Under the pieces are notes generated by a model. It did not search any database and was not told where the DNA came from. It saw only the letters and a list, made by a program, of their open reading frames with translations. Positions 54,079-62,380 of a stretch of DNA of 64,000 bases are shown in pieces; the stretch's first letter is position 1; every line of letters begins with the position of its first letter. The DNA comes from Phocaeicola coprophilus (GTDB taxonomy: Bacteria; Bacteroidota; Bacteroidia; Bacteroidales; Bacteroidaceae), in the NCBI GenBank assembly GCA_016900015.1, contig JACJJM010000002.1:186001-250000 (forward strand), given 5' to 3'. Both the position numbers and the translations under genes were made by a program.

Positions 54079-55316
54079 TTGCTTTGTGCTTTGTAGTAGA
54101 GCGTGCAACTGTTTTCCGGAATGAATGTTTCCTGTGCCACTCGTTGCAACTGTTTAGCTGTCACGTTGCGATACTTGCGTACTTCGTCGTTAATGTCCTC
54201 TGCGCGGCTTATCATCTCAAAATAAGCAAGATTGGTAGCTACGTTGAGGTAGTTGATATTGCCGAAGATTTGCTCGGACTCGTAGCGGTTTTTCACCTTT
54301 TCCAGTTCATGTTCGTCTGTTGGTGTGACTTTTAGACTTTCCAATTCTTCCCAAATGGCTTTTTCCACGTCTTGAAGTGTGAAACCGGAAGCCGGTTTGC
54401 CTACAATGTGGAAAAGGCCGGCATCCAAACTGCCGGATATATAAGCATCGATGCTCGAACAGATGCGTCTTTCGATGACCAGTTTGCGTATGAGCCGACT
54501 CGATTTTCCATTAGACAAGATGTCGGACAGCATGTCGAAAGCATAATAATCCGGATGCAGCCGGTCACACATGTGGAAACAGAGATATAACGCATCAAGC
54601 GGCACGGGACGTGTCACTTCCAGCTTGCGGGCTTCGGTCTGCCTGGGTTCTTGCGGCAAGCATCTCTCTGGGACATTCCTCGACGGTATGGGGCCAAACC
54701 ATTTTTCAGCCAAGCGCATGGTCTCTGCAAATGAGACGTTGCCCGTCACAGCCAGGATGGCATTGTTGGGCGCATAATAATGGAAGAAAAAGTCTTCCAC
54801 ATCTTCCAGCGTGGCATTGGCGATGTGACTGATGTCTTTACCGATTGTCGGCCATTGATAGGGGTGTATTTTATATGCCAGGCTACGTACCAGGTGCGAT
54901 GCATCGCCGTAAGGCTGGTTTAAATTACGTTGTTTGAACTCTTCGATGACAACTTGGCGTTGCACGTCCAGGCTTTTGGCATTGAAATTGAGACTGAGCA
55001 TGCGGTCCGATTCCAGCCAGAAAGCCAATTCCAGATTGTGTGCCGGGAGTGTCAGATAGTAGTTCGTGATGTCATTGTTGGTCCATGCATTGTTTTCACC
55101 TCCGGCGTTCTGTAAAGGGGTGTCATAATTGGGTATATTGATTGACCCTCCGAACATCAGATGTTCAAACAAGTGGGCAAATCCTGTATGCTCGGGATGT
55201 TCGTCGCGTGCTCCTACTTTATACAATAGGTTGAGTGCAGCCATATGAGTGTTTTTGTCCTCATAGTGCACGACAGTCAGTCCGTTGGGCAAAGTCTGTT
55301 TATGGATATTTATCAC
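54075..55316 (-). CDS. M16 family zinc metallopeptidase
   Basis: This 413-residue protein is a single-size M16B peptidase with the inverted zinc motif HLFEH (48-52) and the distal Glu in the following helix (about 120-130, VVIEEFKQR). No signal peptide is visible, so it is probably cytoplasmic or periplasmic by another route. Such enzymes process or degrade peptides, often as dimers. It starts 2 bp after the cyclophilin gene and overlaps the MATE start by 4 bp. Confidence 0.9.
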   Translation of the reverse strand: MINIHKQTLPNGLTVVHYEDKNTHMAALNLLYKVGARDEHPEHTGFAHLFEHLMFGGSINIPNYDTPLQNAGGENNAWTNNDITNYYLTLPAHNLELAFWLESDRMLSLNFNAKSLDVQRQVVIEEFKQRNLNQPYGDASHLVRSLAYKIHPYQWPTIGKDISHIANATLEDVEDFFFHYYAPNNAILAVTGNVSFAETMRLAEKWFGPIPSRNVPERCLPQEPRQTEARKLEVTRPVPLDALYLCFHMCDRLHPDYYAFDMLSDILSNGKSSRLIRKLVIERRICSSIDAYISGSLDAGLFHIVGKPASGFTLQDVEKAIWEELESLKVTPTDEHELEKVKNRYESEQIFGNINYLNVATNLAYFEMISRAEDINDEVRKYRNVTAKQLQRVAQETFIPENSCTLYYKAQSK

Positions 55317-55318
55317 GG

Positions 55319-56149
55319 TTATTCTTCTACGGTTATTTTTTCAATGGTCACATTCTGTATGGGGCGGTCGGCGCGGCCGGTCTTTACATTCTGAATAGCG
55401 TCAACCACGTCCATGCCTTCGATGACTTCACCGAACACGGTGTATTGCCCGTCCAGATGAGGTGCTCCTCCCATTGTGGTATAAGCTTTCTTTTGTTCGT
55501 CGTTGAAGCGGAACATGTGGGAGAGCACTTCCTGTTTGGCTTGTTCGAATAGGGTGTCTTCCAGTTTTTTCAGTCCCAGTGTGTCGTTGGCTTTCCGCAT
55601 CTTGAAGATGTCCTTCATGTGCTGGCGGGCCATCCGGTTGAATGCTGCTTGCAGTTGTTGTTGGTTGAGTTGCGATTCCAAAGCGGCAAGTTCTTCTTCC
55701 GTGAATTTTTTTCCGGTAACAATGTAGAACTGGCAGCCGGATGATTCTTGCTTGGGATTGACGTCGTCTCCCATACGTGCTGCGGCCACGACTCCGCGAC
55801 GGTGGAAATATTTGGGGTAAACAAATTCGGCAGGGATTGTATAGCCGGTGTCTCCGGAGCCTAACGTGGCTGTGTCTGAAGCATTCTTTGATTTTGGGTC
55901 GCCTGCCTGGATCATGAAGTCTTTGATGACGCGGTGGAACAAAGTCCCGTCATAGAAGCCTTCTTTGGCGAGTTTCACGATGTTGTCACGGTGTTTGGGG
56001 GTGTCGTCATAGAGTCTGATTCGTATGTCACCCATGCTGGTTTCCAGCAATAATACAGTTCCTTCCATAGATTGTTTGTGTTTGTTTCCGCAAGCGATCA
56101 AGCCGCAGAGGGTTAAAATGCAGATTATACTTAGGATCGTTTTTTTCAT
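55319..56149 (-). CDS. cyclophilin-type peptidyl-prolyl isomerase lipoprotein
   Basis: The protein has 276 residues from ATG 56149. A lipoprotein signal ends in LIACGN (lipobox Cys). The cyclophilin fold has GDIRIRLYDDTPKHRDN, FHRVIKDFMIQAGDP and SSGCQFYIV, and ends with YTVFGEVIEGMDVVDAIQ. A 60-residue helical insert (FTEEELAALESQLNQQ to FRFNDEQKKAY) interrupts the fold. It assists folding in the periplasm. It heads a five-gene operon; the promoter box TATCTTTGC lies at 56171-56179. Confidence 0.92.
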   Translation of the reverse strand: MKKTILSIICILTLCGLIACGNKHKQSMEGTVLLLETSMGDIRIRLYDDTPKHRDNIVKLAKEGFYDGTLFHRVIKDFMIQAGDPKSKNASDTATLGSGDTGYTIPAEFVYPKYFHRRGVVAAARMGDDVNPKQESSGCQFYIVTGKKFTEEELAALESQLNQQQLQAAFNRMARQHMKDIFKMRKANDTLGLKKLEDTLFEQAKQEVLSHMFRFNDEQKKAYTTMGGAPHLDGQYTVFGEVIEGMDVVDAIQNVKTGRADRPIQNVTIEKITVEE

Positions 56150-56170
56150 AATACGTATCGTTTTGGATGG

Positions 56171-56179
56171 GCAAAGATA
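56171..56179 (-). promoter_or_regulatory. -7 promoter box of the cyclophilin-M16-MATE-HK-RR operon
   Basis: TATCTTTGC on the minus strand. It excludes the longer frame starting at 56182. Confidence 0.6.
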
Positions 56180-56278
56180 CATGATTATTCTTGCATTCGG
56201 GATATTCTTCTTCTCCTTTTATAGCTCTTGGAAGGCATGTCAAAGCCCGTTTGACAGCTGTCGGGAAAGGTGTTAAGG

Positions 56279-56365
56279 GCGTCCGACCTGGGCATAGACT
56301 CGGTGCTCGCTTACCCTCCTTTCCGCTCTCGGCTACCTTCCTTTCCGTCCATGACCGGTCTTTAT
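56279..56365 (+). repeat. array G: 22-bp units, family TwCCTdTCCGT
   Basis: TCCTTTCCGC and TTCCTTTCCGT cores have their CCG at 56323 and 56345, 22 bp apart; a weaker unit (ACTCGGT) is in phase at 56301. It lies between divergent promoters of the cyclophilin operon and the WYL gene. Same family as arrays A, C and E. Confidence 0.7.
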
Positions 56366-56420
56366 GCATCGAAAAAGCAAACTTTTTTTCAGGACGACAT
56401 GTTTTGTCGTCTTGGCCTTT

Positions 56421-56429
56421 TATCTTTGC
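56421..56429 (+). promoter_or_regulatory. -7 promoter box of the WYL gene
   Basis: TATCTTTGC, 29 bp ahead of ATG 56459. A rare strong Shine-Dalgarno (AAGGAGG, 56446-56452) follows and fixes the start. Confidence 0.65.
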
Positions 56430-56458
56430 GTTGTCTGAATAAAGAAGGAGGTAAAACA

Positions 56459-57367
56459 ATGGCAAAACAACTGGAAATCATTTCGCGCATGCTGACGATA
56501 GTTGGCAAGTTGAAAGTGCCGGGTCGATATATGCCGACAGACGAGCTGGTGGATGCCGTGAATCGTAGTATGCAGGTCAGAGGCTATGAAGAAGTCTCGC
56601 TTCGCACCATCGAACGTGACTTTGCTGCCATTCGGGAAATGTTTGGCATAGACATAGATCATGACAAAAGGTCTGGATATTACATACGAGAGCAAGATGG
56701 ACTCAAGCTGGAATGTTACGAACAGTTGTTACTGAACTTCGACTTGCTGAACGCCTTGGCACAAGACACGCATCTGGATTCGTATGTCCTGGCCGAACAT
56801 CACCGTCCGCTCCATTGCGAATGCTTGCCTGCAGTGGTTTATGCCATCCGTCGTGCCCATCCGTTGACATTTCGCTATGTGCTGGTGAGGCAGGACGACA
56901 GGGTGGAGGATAAGAAAGTGTATCCCTACTATCTGAAGGAGTCAAACCAGCGTTGGTATCTTCTGGCATACGAAGGCGACGTCTTGAAGACATTTGGTGT
57001 GGACCGCATCCGCGATTTACATGTAGTGGAAAGCGAAACGTTCAAACGTCGTGAAACGGTCGATGTGCAGACTTATTTCAAGGATTGCTATGGGATATGG
57101 AATCAGCCAAGCATTCCGGTGGAGGAGGTCGAGTTGAAATACGATGCCTTGGATGGCAAATTCCTGAAGTCGTGCCCTTTGCATCATTCGCAGCAAATCT
57201 TGGTCGATGACAAGGATGAGTTTCGTATCACGGTGCGCCTGCGCATTACCAATGACTTTGTCATGGAGTTGCTTTCGCGCAGCCGTTCGCTGGAAGTCAT
57301 TCGCCCGCAACATTTGCGCGAGCGTATCAGGCAAGTGTATGAAGAAGCTTTGAAAAGAAACAAATAG
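56459..57367 (+). CDS. WYL-domain transcriptional regulator
   Basis: The protein has 302 residues from the ATG behind AAGGAGG. An N-terminal winged helix (SLRTIERDFAAIREMFGIDI) is followed by a WYL domain (FRYVLVRQDDRVEDKKVYPYYL; NQRWYLLAYE) and a C-terminal extension. WYL proteins are ligand- or nucleic-acid-sensing regulators, often linked to DNA damage or phage defence. Here it precedes a small secreted protein, with nuclease-like genes further on. Its ligand and targets are unknown. Confidence 0.88.
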   Translation: MAKQLEIISRMLTIVGKLKVPGRYMPTDELVDAVNRSMQVRGYEEVSLRTIERDFAAIREMFGIDIDHDKRSGYYIREQDGLKLECYEQLLLNFDLLNALAQDTHLDSYVLAEHHRPLHCECLPAVVYAIRRAHPLTFRYVLVRQDDRVEDKKVYPYYLKESNQRWYLLAYEGDVLKTFGVDRIRDLHVVESETFKRRETVDVQTYFKDCYGIWNQPSIPVEEVELKYDALDGKFLKSCPLHHSQQILVDDKDEFRITVRLRITNDFVMELLSRSRSLEVIRPQHLRERIRQVYEEALKRNK

Positions 57368-57390
57368 TCGAACCCATAAAAAACACAATC

Positions 57391-57813
57391 ATGAAAATAA
57401 CTGCAATCTGTTGGTTTAAAAGCCTTTTTGTGGCAGCATTATTCTTATGCTCCGGTGTGTTATGTGCTCAAAAGCAACATCGTTACGTTCTGGCCGTGGA
57501 AACGACTTCCCAGGTTCAGCTTGACAAGAAGAAATCTCCGGCTGATAAGTCAAAGACTAAACGTCCGAAAAAGTCTGTGGCCTATTATGAAATCATTTCT
57601 GCCAAACCGCTGACCCTTAAGCAATGTCAAGACCTTATTAAAAAGGGAAAAGCAAAACGCATTCGTGCTCCCAAGCGTGAGATTTCTGATTTGTTGAGCC
57701 GTAAGAATATGACACTTGAAGGTGAGACGGATGTCAACATCTGGGATGTAGAACCCACGGAATACGACTTGATGCATGAAGACCCAGACCTTTATGACTT
57801 CATAGCCGACTGA
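57391..57813 (+). CDS. small exported protein, unknown function
   Basis: This 140-residue protein has a signal peptide (SLFVAALFLCSGVLCAQ). A basic stretch (KKKSPADKSKTKRPKKS) follows, then an acidic C-terminus (EPTEYDLMHEDPDLYDF). It has no recognised domain. It starts 23 bp after the WYL gene and is probably on its transcript. Confidence 0.65.
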   Translation: MKITAICWFKSLFVAALFLCSGVLCAQKQHRYVLAVETTSQVQLDKKKSPADKSKTKRPKKSVAYYEIISAKPLTLKQCQDLIKKGKAKRIRAPKREISDLLSRKNMTLEGETDVNIWDVEPTEYDLMHEDPDLYDFIAD

Positions 57814-57839
57814 AAGTATAACAATATCCCCTGTATGAG

Positions 57840-58120
57840 TTTGTTGATTAATTAAAAGTTTGTATCTTTGTCTTGTCGGTCAGTAACGGCTGTCGGCAAA
57901 AATGCTTATTAGTTAATTGATGAAAGTGTAGCTTTTACCTTTGTCTTGAAGTCTGGTAAACTCAAAATGAATGTAAGGTATGGCAATCACGCTCATCACT
58001 TGTCTCGTATATGCTTGTTCAAGCCATATACTTTACAAGTGTGGGGATATTGTCTATTTACATTCGGGTTTACCAGAGCCTAAGACAAGATAGATGATTG
58101 ACTCCCACACTTTCTTTTTT
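57840..58120 (+). ncRNA. long rod-like structured RNA, 6S RNA candidate
   Basis: A full promoter (TTTG 57840-57843, 19 bp, TATCTTTG 57863-57870) precedes a ~200-nt region that folds as one rod. Outer pairs are GAAAGTGT/ACACTTTC and TTGTCTT/AAGACAA. Next come CTGGTAAAC/GTTTACCAG and GAATGTAA/TTACATTC. Then follow a central open region and an apical hairpin CACTTGT...GTATATG/CATATAC...ACAAGTG. TTTTTT ends it. The rod with a central bubble is the 6S RNA shape. No ORF is present. Confidence 0.6.
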
Positions 58121-58167
58121 TATAATTGGCCGTGAAGGAGTCCATGGCAATAGATAATTAATATACT

Positions 58168-59057
58168 ATGAAAATGGTGAAGTTCTATTGTTGTACATTG
58201 AGCGCATTCTTTTTAGCTTTAATGTTGTTTTCTTGCGAAAAGGATGATGCAGAACCTAGCCCTTATCTATCTTTTAGCATAGATGAGAGTTTTGTTAAAG
58301 AGGGCATATCTTTTGACTATAAGGGTGGCTCTATGGATATTGGTGTCATTATGGAAGGTACGGTTTCAGATTTTATTATGGCTTCATTACCTTCTGATTT
58401 TAATGACGGGTGGTGCAGTGTAAAAAAGTATGGTAATTCCGTTGAAATCTCAGTGAAAGAAAGTGATATTTATAGAGAAAGTCGGAATACAATTGTAACT
58501 ATAAAATTTGATTCAGTATTAATGCAAGCGAGTCATTTTACAAATTATGCAAAAAAGGAATATAAAATACCAATTCGCCAAACAGGTAATTTTGTCAGTT
58601 CAGAAGGCTCAACAGTGCGAGTATATGTAGAAGAAGGAAGAACATTGGCGAACAGTTATGGACGTGGAGATGGTTTTAATTGGTTTATTGTGGATTCTAG
58701 AGTTGTTTTCTTTTATCTACTATAACTCTGAGTGAGTCTATTGGTGAAATAAAGCAATATACATTTTACAAATGTGAAGCATTGACAAGAATAACAATAC
58801 CGGCTTCTGTTAAAGAGATACATTCAAGTTCATTTATTGGCTGTTCACATTTGAAGATTGTTCATTTAAAAAGTAAGACTCCACCAACTATATCTGATTT
58901 TCCATTTCTTTGTAGTAAGGAATATGAAGTAAATGAGGATAATGTGATTATAGGAGGTACACCACTTAAAATAATTTTATATGTACCTGCTGGATGTGAA
59001 GAAGCATATAAGAATAGTAGTTGGGCACAAAATGCAATTGAAATAATAGGTGAATAA
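58168..59057 (+). pseudogene. split lipoprotein with BspA-type leucine-rich repeats
   Basis: Two pieces in different frames form one gene. The first (58168-58725) has a lipoprotein signal (LALMLFSCEKDD) and a BACON-like beta domain. The second, from about 58701 through 59057, has LRR_5 repeats (LSESIGEIKQYTFYKCEALTRI; IPASVKEIHSSSFIGCSHLK). A one-base shift near the T-rich run at 58704-58716 separates them. Only two or three repeats remain of what is usually a longer array. The gene is frameshifted, truncated, or possibly phase variable. Confidence 0.65.
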
Positions 59058-59079
59058 TAACAATAAAAACACAACAATT

Positions 59080-59556
59080 ATGACAAACATTGAAGAAATA
59101 CTGAGGAAATTTGGTAAATATTCTCATAGTAAAGTTCAAGATCGCGATGAAGATTATGTAATAGATCTGTGCGATGAAGTTTTGGGCTTAAAAGCTTCTC
59201 GTCAACATCGCTTTGACTTTTTAACTGGTGATACAGGATGTAAGCTTCCTGTAGATGCATATTACGAAGAAAAGAAATTGGTTGTGGAATATCATGAAAA
59301 ACAACATACAGAAGATGTTCCGTTCTTTAATAGAAAGAAAACTGCCAGTGGCGTATCCCGTGGAGAACAGCGAAAAATGTACGATGAACGTAGACAAAAA
59401 GTTCTTCCAGATTATGGAATAAGTCTTATCATTATTTCATATAGTGATTTTGAGTACGACAAGCAGAAAAGAATTAAACGGGATAGAACGTCTGATTTGA
59501 AAATAGTCAAAGAAAAATTAGATAGATTCTTAAGCGAACCGGAAAATACCAAATAA
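59080..59556 (+). CDS. Vsr/DUF559-like PD-(D/E)XK nuclease
   Basis: This 158-residue protein has a core KLPVDAYYEEKKLVVEYHEKQH with Asp59, Glu70 and His76. This resembles the metal-binding centre of Vsr/DUF559-type restriction-fold nucleases. A basic region follows (RGEQRKMYDERRQKVLPDYG, then LIIISYSDFEYD). It is compact, without other domains. A small gene starts 11 bp downstream. The family assignment rests on this motif only. Confidence 0.55.
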   Translation: MTNIEEILRKFGKYSHSKVQDRDEDYVIDLCDEVLGLKASRQHRFDFLTGDTGCKLPVDAYYEEKKLVVEYHEKQHTEDVPFFNRKKTASGVSRGEQRKMYDERRQKVLPDYGISLIIISYSDFEYDKQKRIKRDRTSDLKIVKEKLDRFLSEPENTK

Positions 59557-59567
59557 ATGCTTAGATT

Positions 59568-59828
59568 ATGAAATGGAATGAACTTAAAGAATTAGTCATA
59601 GCTGAATATGACAGAAGAAATCTGAAATCCAATGTTCGTTATAGAGCGTTGGATAAAGTGGATGCTTTCATAAAAGAAAAACGTCCGGAAATGATGAGTG
59701 ATGTTCATGCGTCGTTTCCTTCGGATAAAGATACTTTAAAAAAGGCGTATGAAGCATATAAAGGTAAGCAAATTAATAGCGCGGAAAGCAGTGCTATAAA
59801 TGAAATCTATAATCAATTAAAATGTTGA
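59568..59828 (+). CDS. small partner protein of the nuclease-like gene
   Basis: This 86-residue, helical and charged protein (MKWNELKELVIAEYDRRNLKS...) starts 11 bp after the nuclease-like gene. No domain is recognised. It could be an accessory or antidote protein, judged only by position. Confidence 0.55.
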   Translation: MKWNELKELVIAEYDRRNLKSNVRYRALDKVDAFIKEKRPEMMSDVHASFPSDKDTLKKAYEAYKGKQINSAESSAINEIYNQLKC

Positions 59829-59911
59829 TTATAGGAATAATTTTCGTGTTGTTTCAGTGATCTGAAGTCAACGAGAAATAGTGATTTGCAAATGTTAGAT
59901 ATTCTTGTGCT

Positions 59912-60755
59912 ATGATACTCCCCACCATGACCCTTTCCGAATTGACAACAGAGCTTCGGAAAGACTATAGAGAAGTCTCAGTTCGCTGGAAGGCGTTTAT
60001 GCCTAAGTTTGAGAGAATGAGGAAACGACAGGCCATGTTCCCGTGGTTTTGGGAAGCGACTGTAAAAACAAAACGTAACAATAGCTGGTCTATAGTGTAT
60101 TACGCCTTCACGAAGAAGGATGCTGCTTGTATATGGCCTCAAATCTATATTACTTTTCGTCATGAAAATGCCACTTGGGCGGCTTTTTTTCGTGGATGGA
60201 GAAGACAGGAGTTTTTTGTTTCTGTTCACCTCGCATTTCTTTGAACGTTATGTCGAACGGCTTTTGAAATCTTCGCGTCAAGAAATGGGGTGTATGGTAA
60301 ATGACGTTGTGAAATATTTCTTCTTGAGAAACCATCACATAATGTCCAGGAAACCGGAGCTTGAAGGCAGTATAAAGGGGCTTTGTGAAGATGGAATATT
60401 TTTGGGTGACTTGCTATCGGGGGATACCGGACTTGTAAAGACGTATCTCTCACGTGATGAACTTAAGGTAAATCAATACACAGAGTATTTTGAGGCTATG
60501 ATGTCTGGGATTGTTTCAGACATGTTCATGTCACGTAACAGGCATACAATGACTGATGAAGAAGAAGCCGAGCTTTCCGATGAGCATTATTCGACTTTTG
60601 TTTGGAGAGAGTTTCTTTTTAGCAGGAACAATCCGATTTGGAATGAATTATTCGTTGATTGTTTGACATTCAGAAAAGAACATCTAGAGGAGTATCGGAA
60701 GATTTCCGATATGTTTGAAATAATAGCCGACAATCGAAGGAATGCATGCTGTTGA
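59912..60755 (+). pseudogene. uncharacterised protein interrupted at a T7 tract
   Basis: The first frame (59912-60244) encodes MTLSELTTELRKDYREVSVRWKAF-type sequence to TWAAFF. The continuation (SHFFERYVERLLKSSRQEMG to 60755) is in another frame. Removing one T from the run of seven at 60184-60190 joins them into one protein of about 280 residues. This may be decay, a phase-variable switch or an assembly error. No known domain is recognised. Confidence 0.65.
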
Positions 60756-60770
60756 ATATACTTAGCAAGA

Positions 60771-60813
60771 AAGCCAAGGACTTCACATTTTCATGAGAAA
60801 TCCTTGGCTTTTT
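60771..60813. terminator. bidirectional terminator between the frameshifted gene and rpsP
   Basis: AAAGCCAAGGA pairs with TCCTTGGCTTT, with TTTTT on the plus strand and TTTCTTG on the minus strand. Confidence 0.82.
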
Positions 60814-60835
60814 ACTTGAATGCTTTGCCTGAAGA

Positions 60836-61390
60836 TTATGCTTCAGCAGGAGCTTCCTCTGTTGCCGGAGCTTCTTCGGTAGCAGCTTCTGCATTGGCGG
60901 CAGCCTCAGCTTCAGCCTTGGCAGCAGCTTCAGCAGCTTTTTTCTCAGCTACTTTCTTCGCAATTTCTTCGTTTACTTTCTTTTCAGCTTCCAAGCGAGC
61001 TTGTGCGGCAGCTTTCTTCTCAGCATCTTGCTTTGCTTTGAAAGCGTTCAAGCCATTTTGTTTGTCGGCTTTCCATGCTTCGAATTTTGCTTGTGCCTGA
61101 GCTTCGTCGAATGCGCCTTTCTTTACACCACCAAGTAAGTGTTTCATCAGGTAAACGCCTTCTCTTGACAGGATGTTTCGTACGGTGTCGGTCGGTTGTG
61201 CACCGCAGTTGACCCAATACAGGGCGCGATCGAAATTCAAATCTACTGTGGCAGGATTGGTATTCGGGTTGTAGGTACCAATTTTTTCAGTAAATCTACC
61301 ATCACGTGGTGCTCTTACGTCTGCGATAACGATTGAGTAGAACGCATAACCTTTACGTCCTCTTCTTTGCAATCTGATTCTCGTTGCCAT
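60836..61390 (-). CDS. rpsP: 30S ribosomal protein S16
   Basis: This 184-residue protein starts with the S16 core ([41 protein letters not shown], read in parts). An Ala/Glu/Lys-rich tail of about 90 residues follows, as usual in Bacteroidetes S16. It binds 16S rRNA during 30S assembly. It is monocistronic with a promoter at 61458-61487 and a 60-nt leader. Confidence 0.96.
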   Translation of the reverse strand: MATRIRLQRRGRKGYAFYSIVIADVRAPRDGRFTEKIGTYNPNTNPATVDLNFDRALYWVNCGAQPTDTVRNILSREGVYLMKHLLGGVKKGAFDEAQAQAKFEAWKADKQNGLNAFKAKQDAEKKAAAQARLEAEKKVNEEIAKKVAEKKAAEAAAKAEAEAAANAEAATEEAPATEEAPAEA

Positions 61391-61457
61391 TCTTTTAAAT
61401 TGTTTTTTTTGTTTGTTAATTGGATTTGAATTGTGCTAATAACTCGTATTAGCGGGC

Positions 61458-61487
61458 GCAAAGATAATGCTTTTATTCTGAATCAAA
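61458..61487 (-). promoter_or_regulatory. promoter of rpsP
   Basis: TATCTTTGC (61458-61466) with TTTG (61484-61487) 17 bp upstream on the minus strand, slightly shorter than the usual spacing. Confidence 0.6.
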
Positions 61488-61506
61488 ACTATTTGGACTT
61501 TGTTTT

Positions 61507-62298
61507 TTAGAGTTTTATTTCCCGAAGCCATTTTTCGAGCTCATCTGTCCACTGTCGTTTGTACGTAAAACTGTCACGGAATCCCCATCCGTGCCCTCCT
61601 GTGGGGTAGACATGCAGGGTGTAGGGGATACCGGTTTTGCCCAATTCTATTGCGTAATTCAGGCTGTTAGTCGGGGGAACAGCTTTGTCATCACTGGACA
61701 ACGCGATGAAGGCAGGTGGAGTCAAAGGATTGACTTGTTGTTCCAATGAATAGTGTTTGATGTCTTCCGCGCTGGGAGATTCGCCTAGCAGGCTTTTTTG
61801 TGAGCCTTTGTGAGTATCAGCATCTGTCATTGTGATGACAGGATAAAGGAGGATTTGGAAAGCCGGACGCAGTTCTTGTGGTGCCAGATTGGCCAACGAA
61901 GCGGCTAAGTGTCCTCCGGCAGAAGCACCCATGATACCAATCTTCTTTGAATCGATATGCCAATCTTCTGTATGCTGGTGTATTATTTGGATAGCTTGGC
62001 AAGCGTCTGTGAGAGGAATATGTTTGTGCCCATTGGGCATTCTATATTTCAGTACAGCCAATGTGATGCCTTGCGTATTAAACCAGTTTGCCATGTCTGT
62101 ACCTTCGTGTTCCATGGATAGATGAGAGTATCCTCCTCCTGGGCAGCAGATGATGGCCATTCCGTTGGGTTGTCTTGCTGGATAGATGTAGAGTGTTGCT
62201 TCGGATTCGTTTTCCCAAAGAGGCATGACGATAGGTTTTTGTGCGTGCATAGTCGAAAACAGTGTGAGGAGAATACCTACAAGAATATGTCTTTTCAT
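61507..62298 (-). CDS. exported alpha/beta hydrolase, carbohydrate esterase-like
   Basis: This 263-residue protein has a signal peptide (ILVGILLTLFSTMHAQ). The oxyanion motif is CPGGGYSHL, the nucleophile is in GIMGASAGGHLA, the acid in SSDDKAVPP and the His in GGHGWGF. This is the BD-FAE/acetyl-xylan-esterase-like branch, which removes acetyl or feruloyl groups from plant glycans in the periplasm. It stands alone between rpsP and the OPT transporter gene. Confidence 0.85.
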   Translation of the reverse strand: MKRHILVGILLTLFSTMHAQKPIVMPLWENESEATLYIYPARQPNGMAIICCPGGGYSHLSMEHEGTDMANWFNTQGITLAVLKYRMPNGHKHIPLTDACQAIQIIHQHTEDWHIDSKKIGIMGASAGGHLAASLANLAPQELRPAFQILLYPVITMTDADTHKGSQKSLLGESPSAEDIKHYSLEQQVNPLTPPAFIALSSDDKAVPPTNSLNYAIELGKTGIPYTLHVYPTGGHGWGFRDSFTYKRQWTDELEKWLREIKL

Positions 62299-62323
62299 GT
62301 TGTTCAGATTGTCTTTTAAAAGA

Positions 62324-62359
62324 AACGCAGACCGTCACATGTCAAGTGAGATCTGCGTT
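62324..62359 (-). terminator. terminator of the OPT transporter gene
   Basis: AACGCAGA pairs with TCTGCGTT; a T-rich run follows on the minus strand (TTCTTTT). Confidence 0.7.
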
Positions 62360-62380
62360 TTTGGTAGTCGAAAGATAGGT

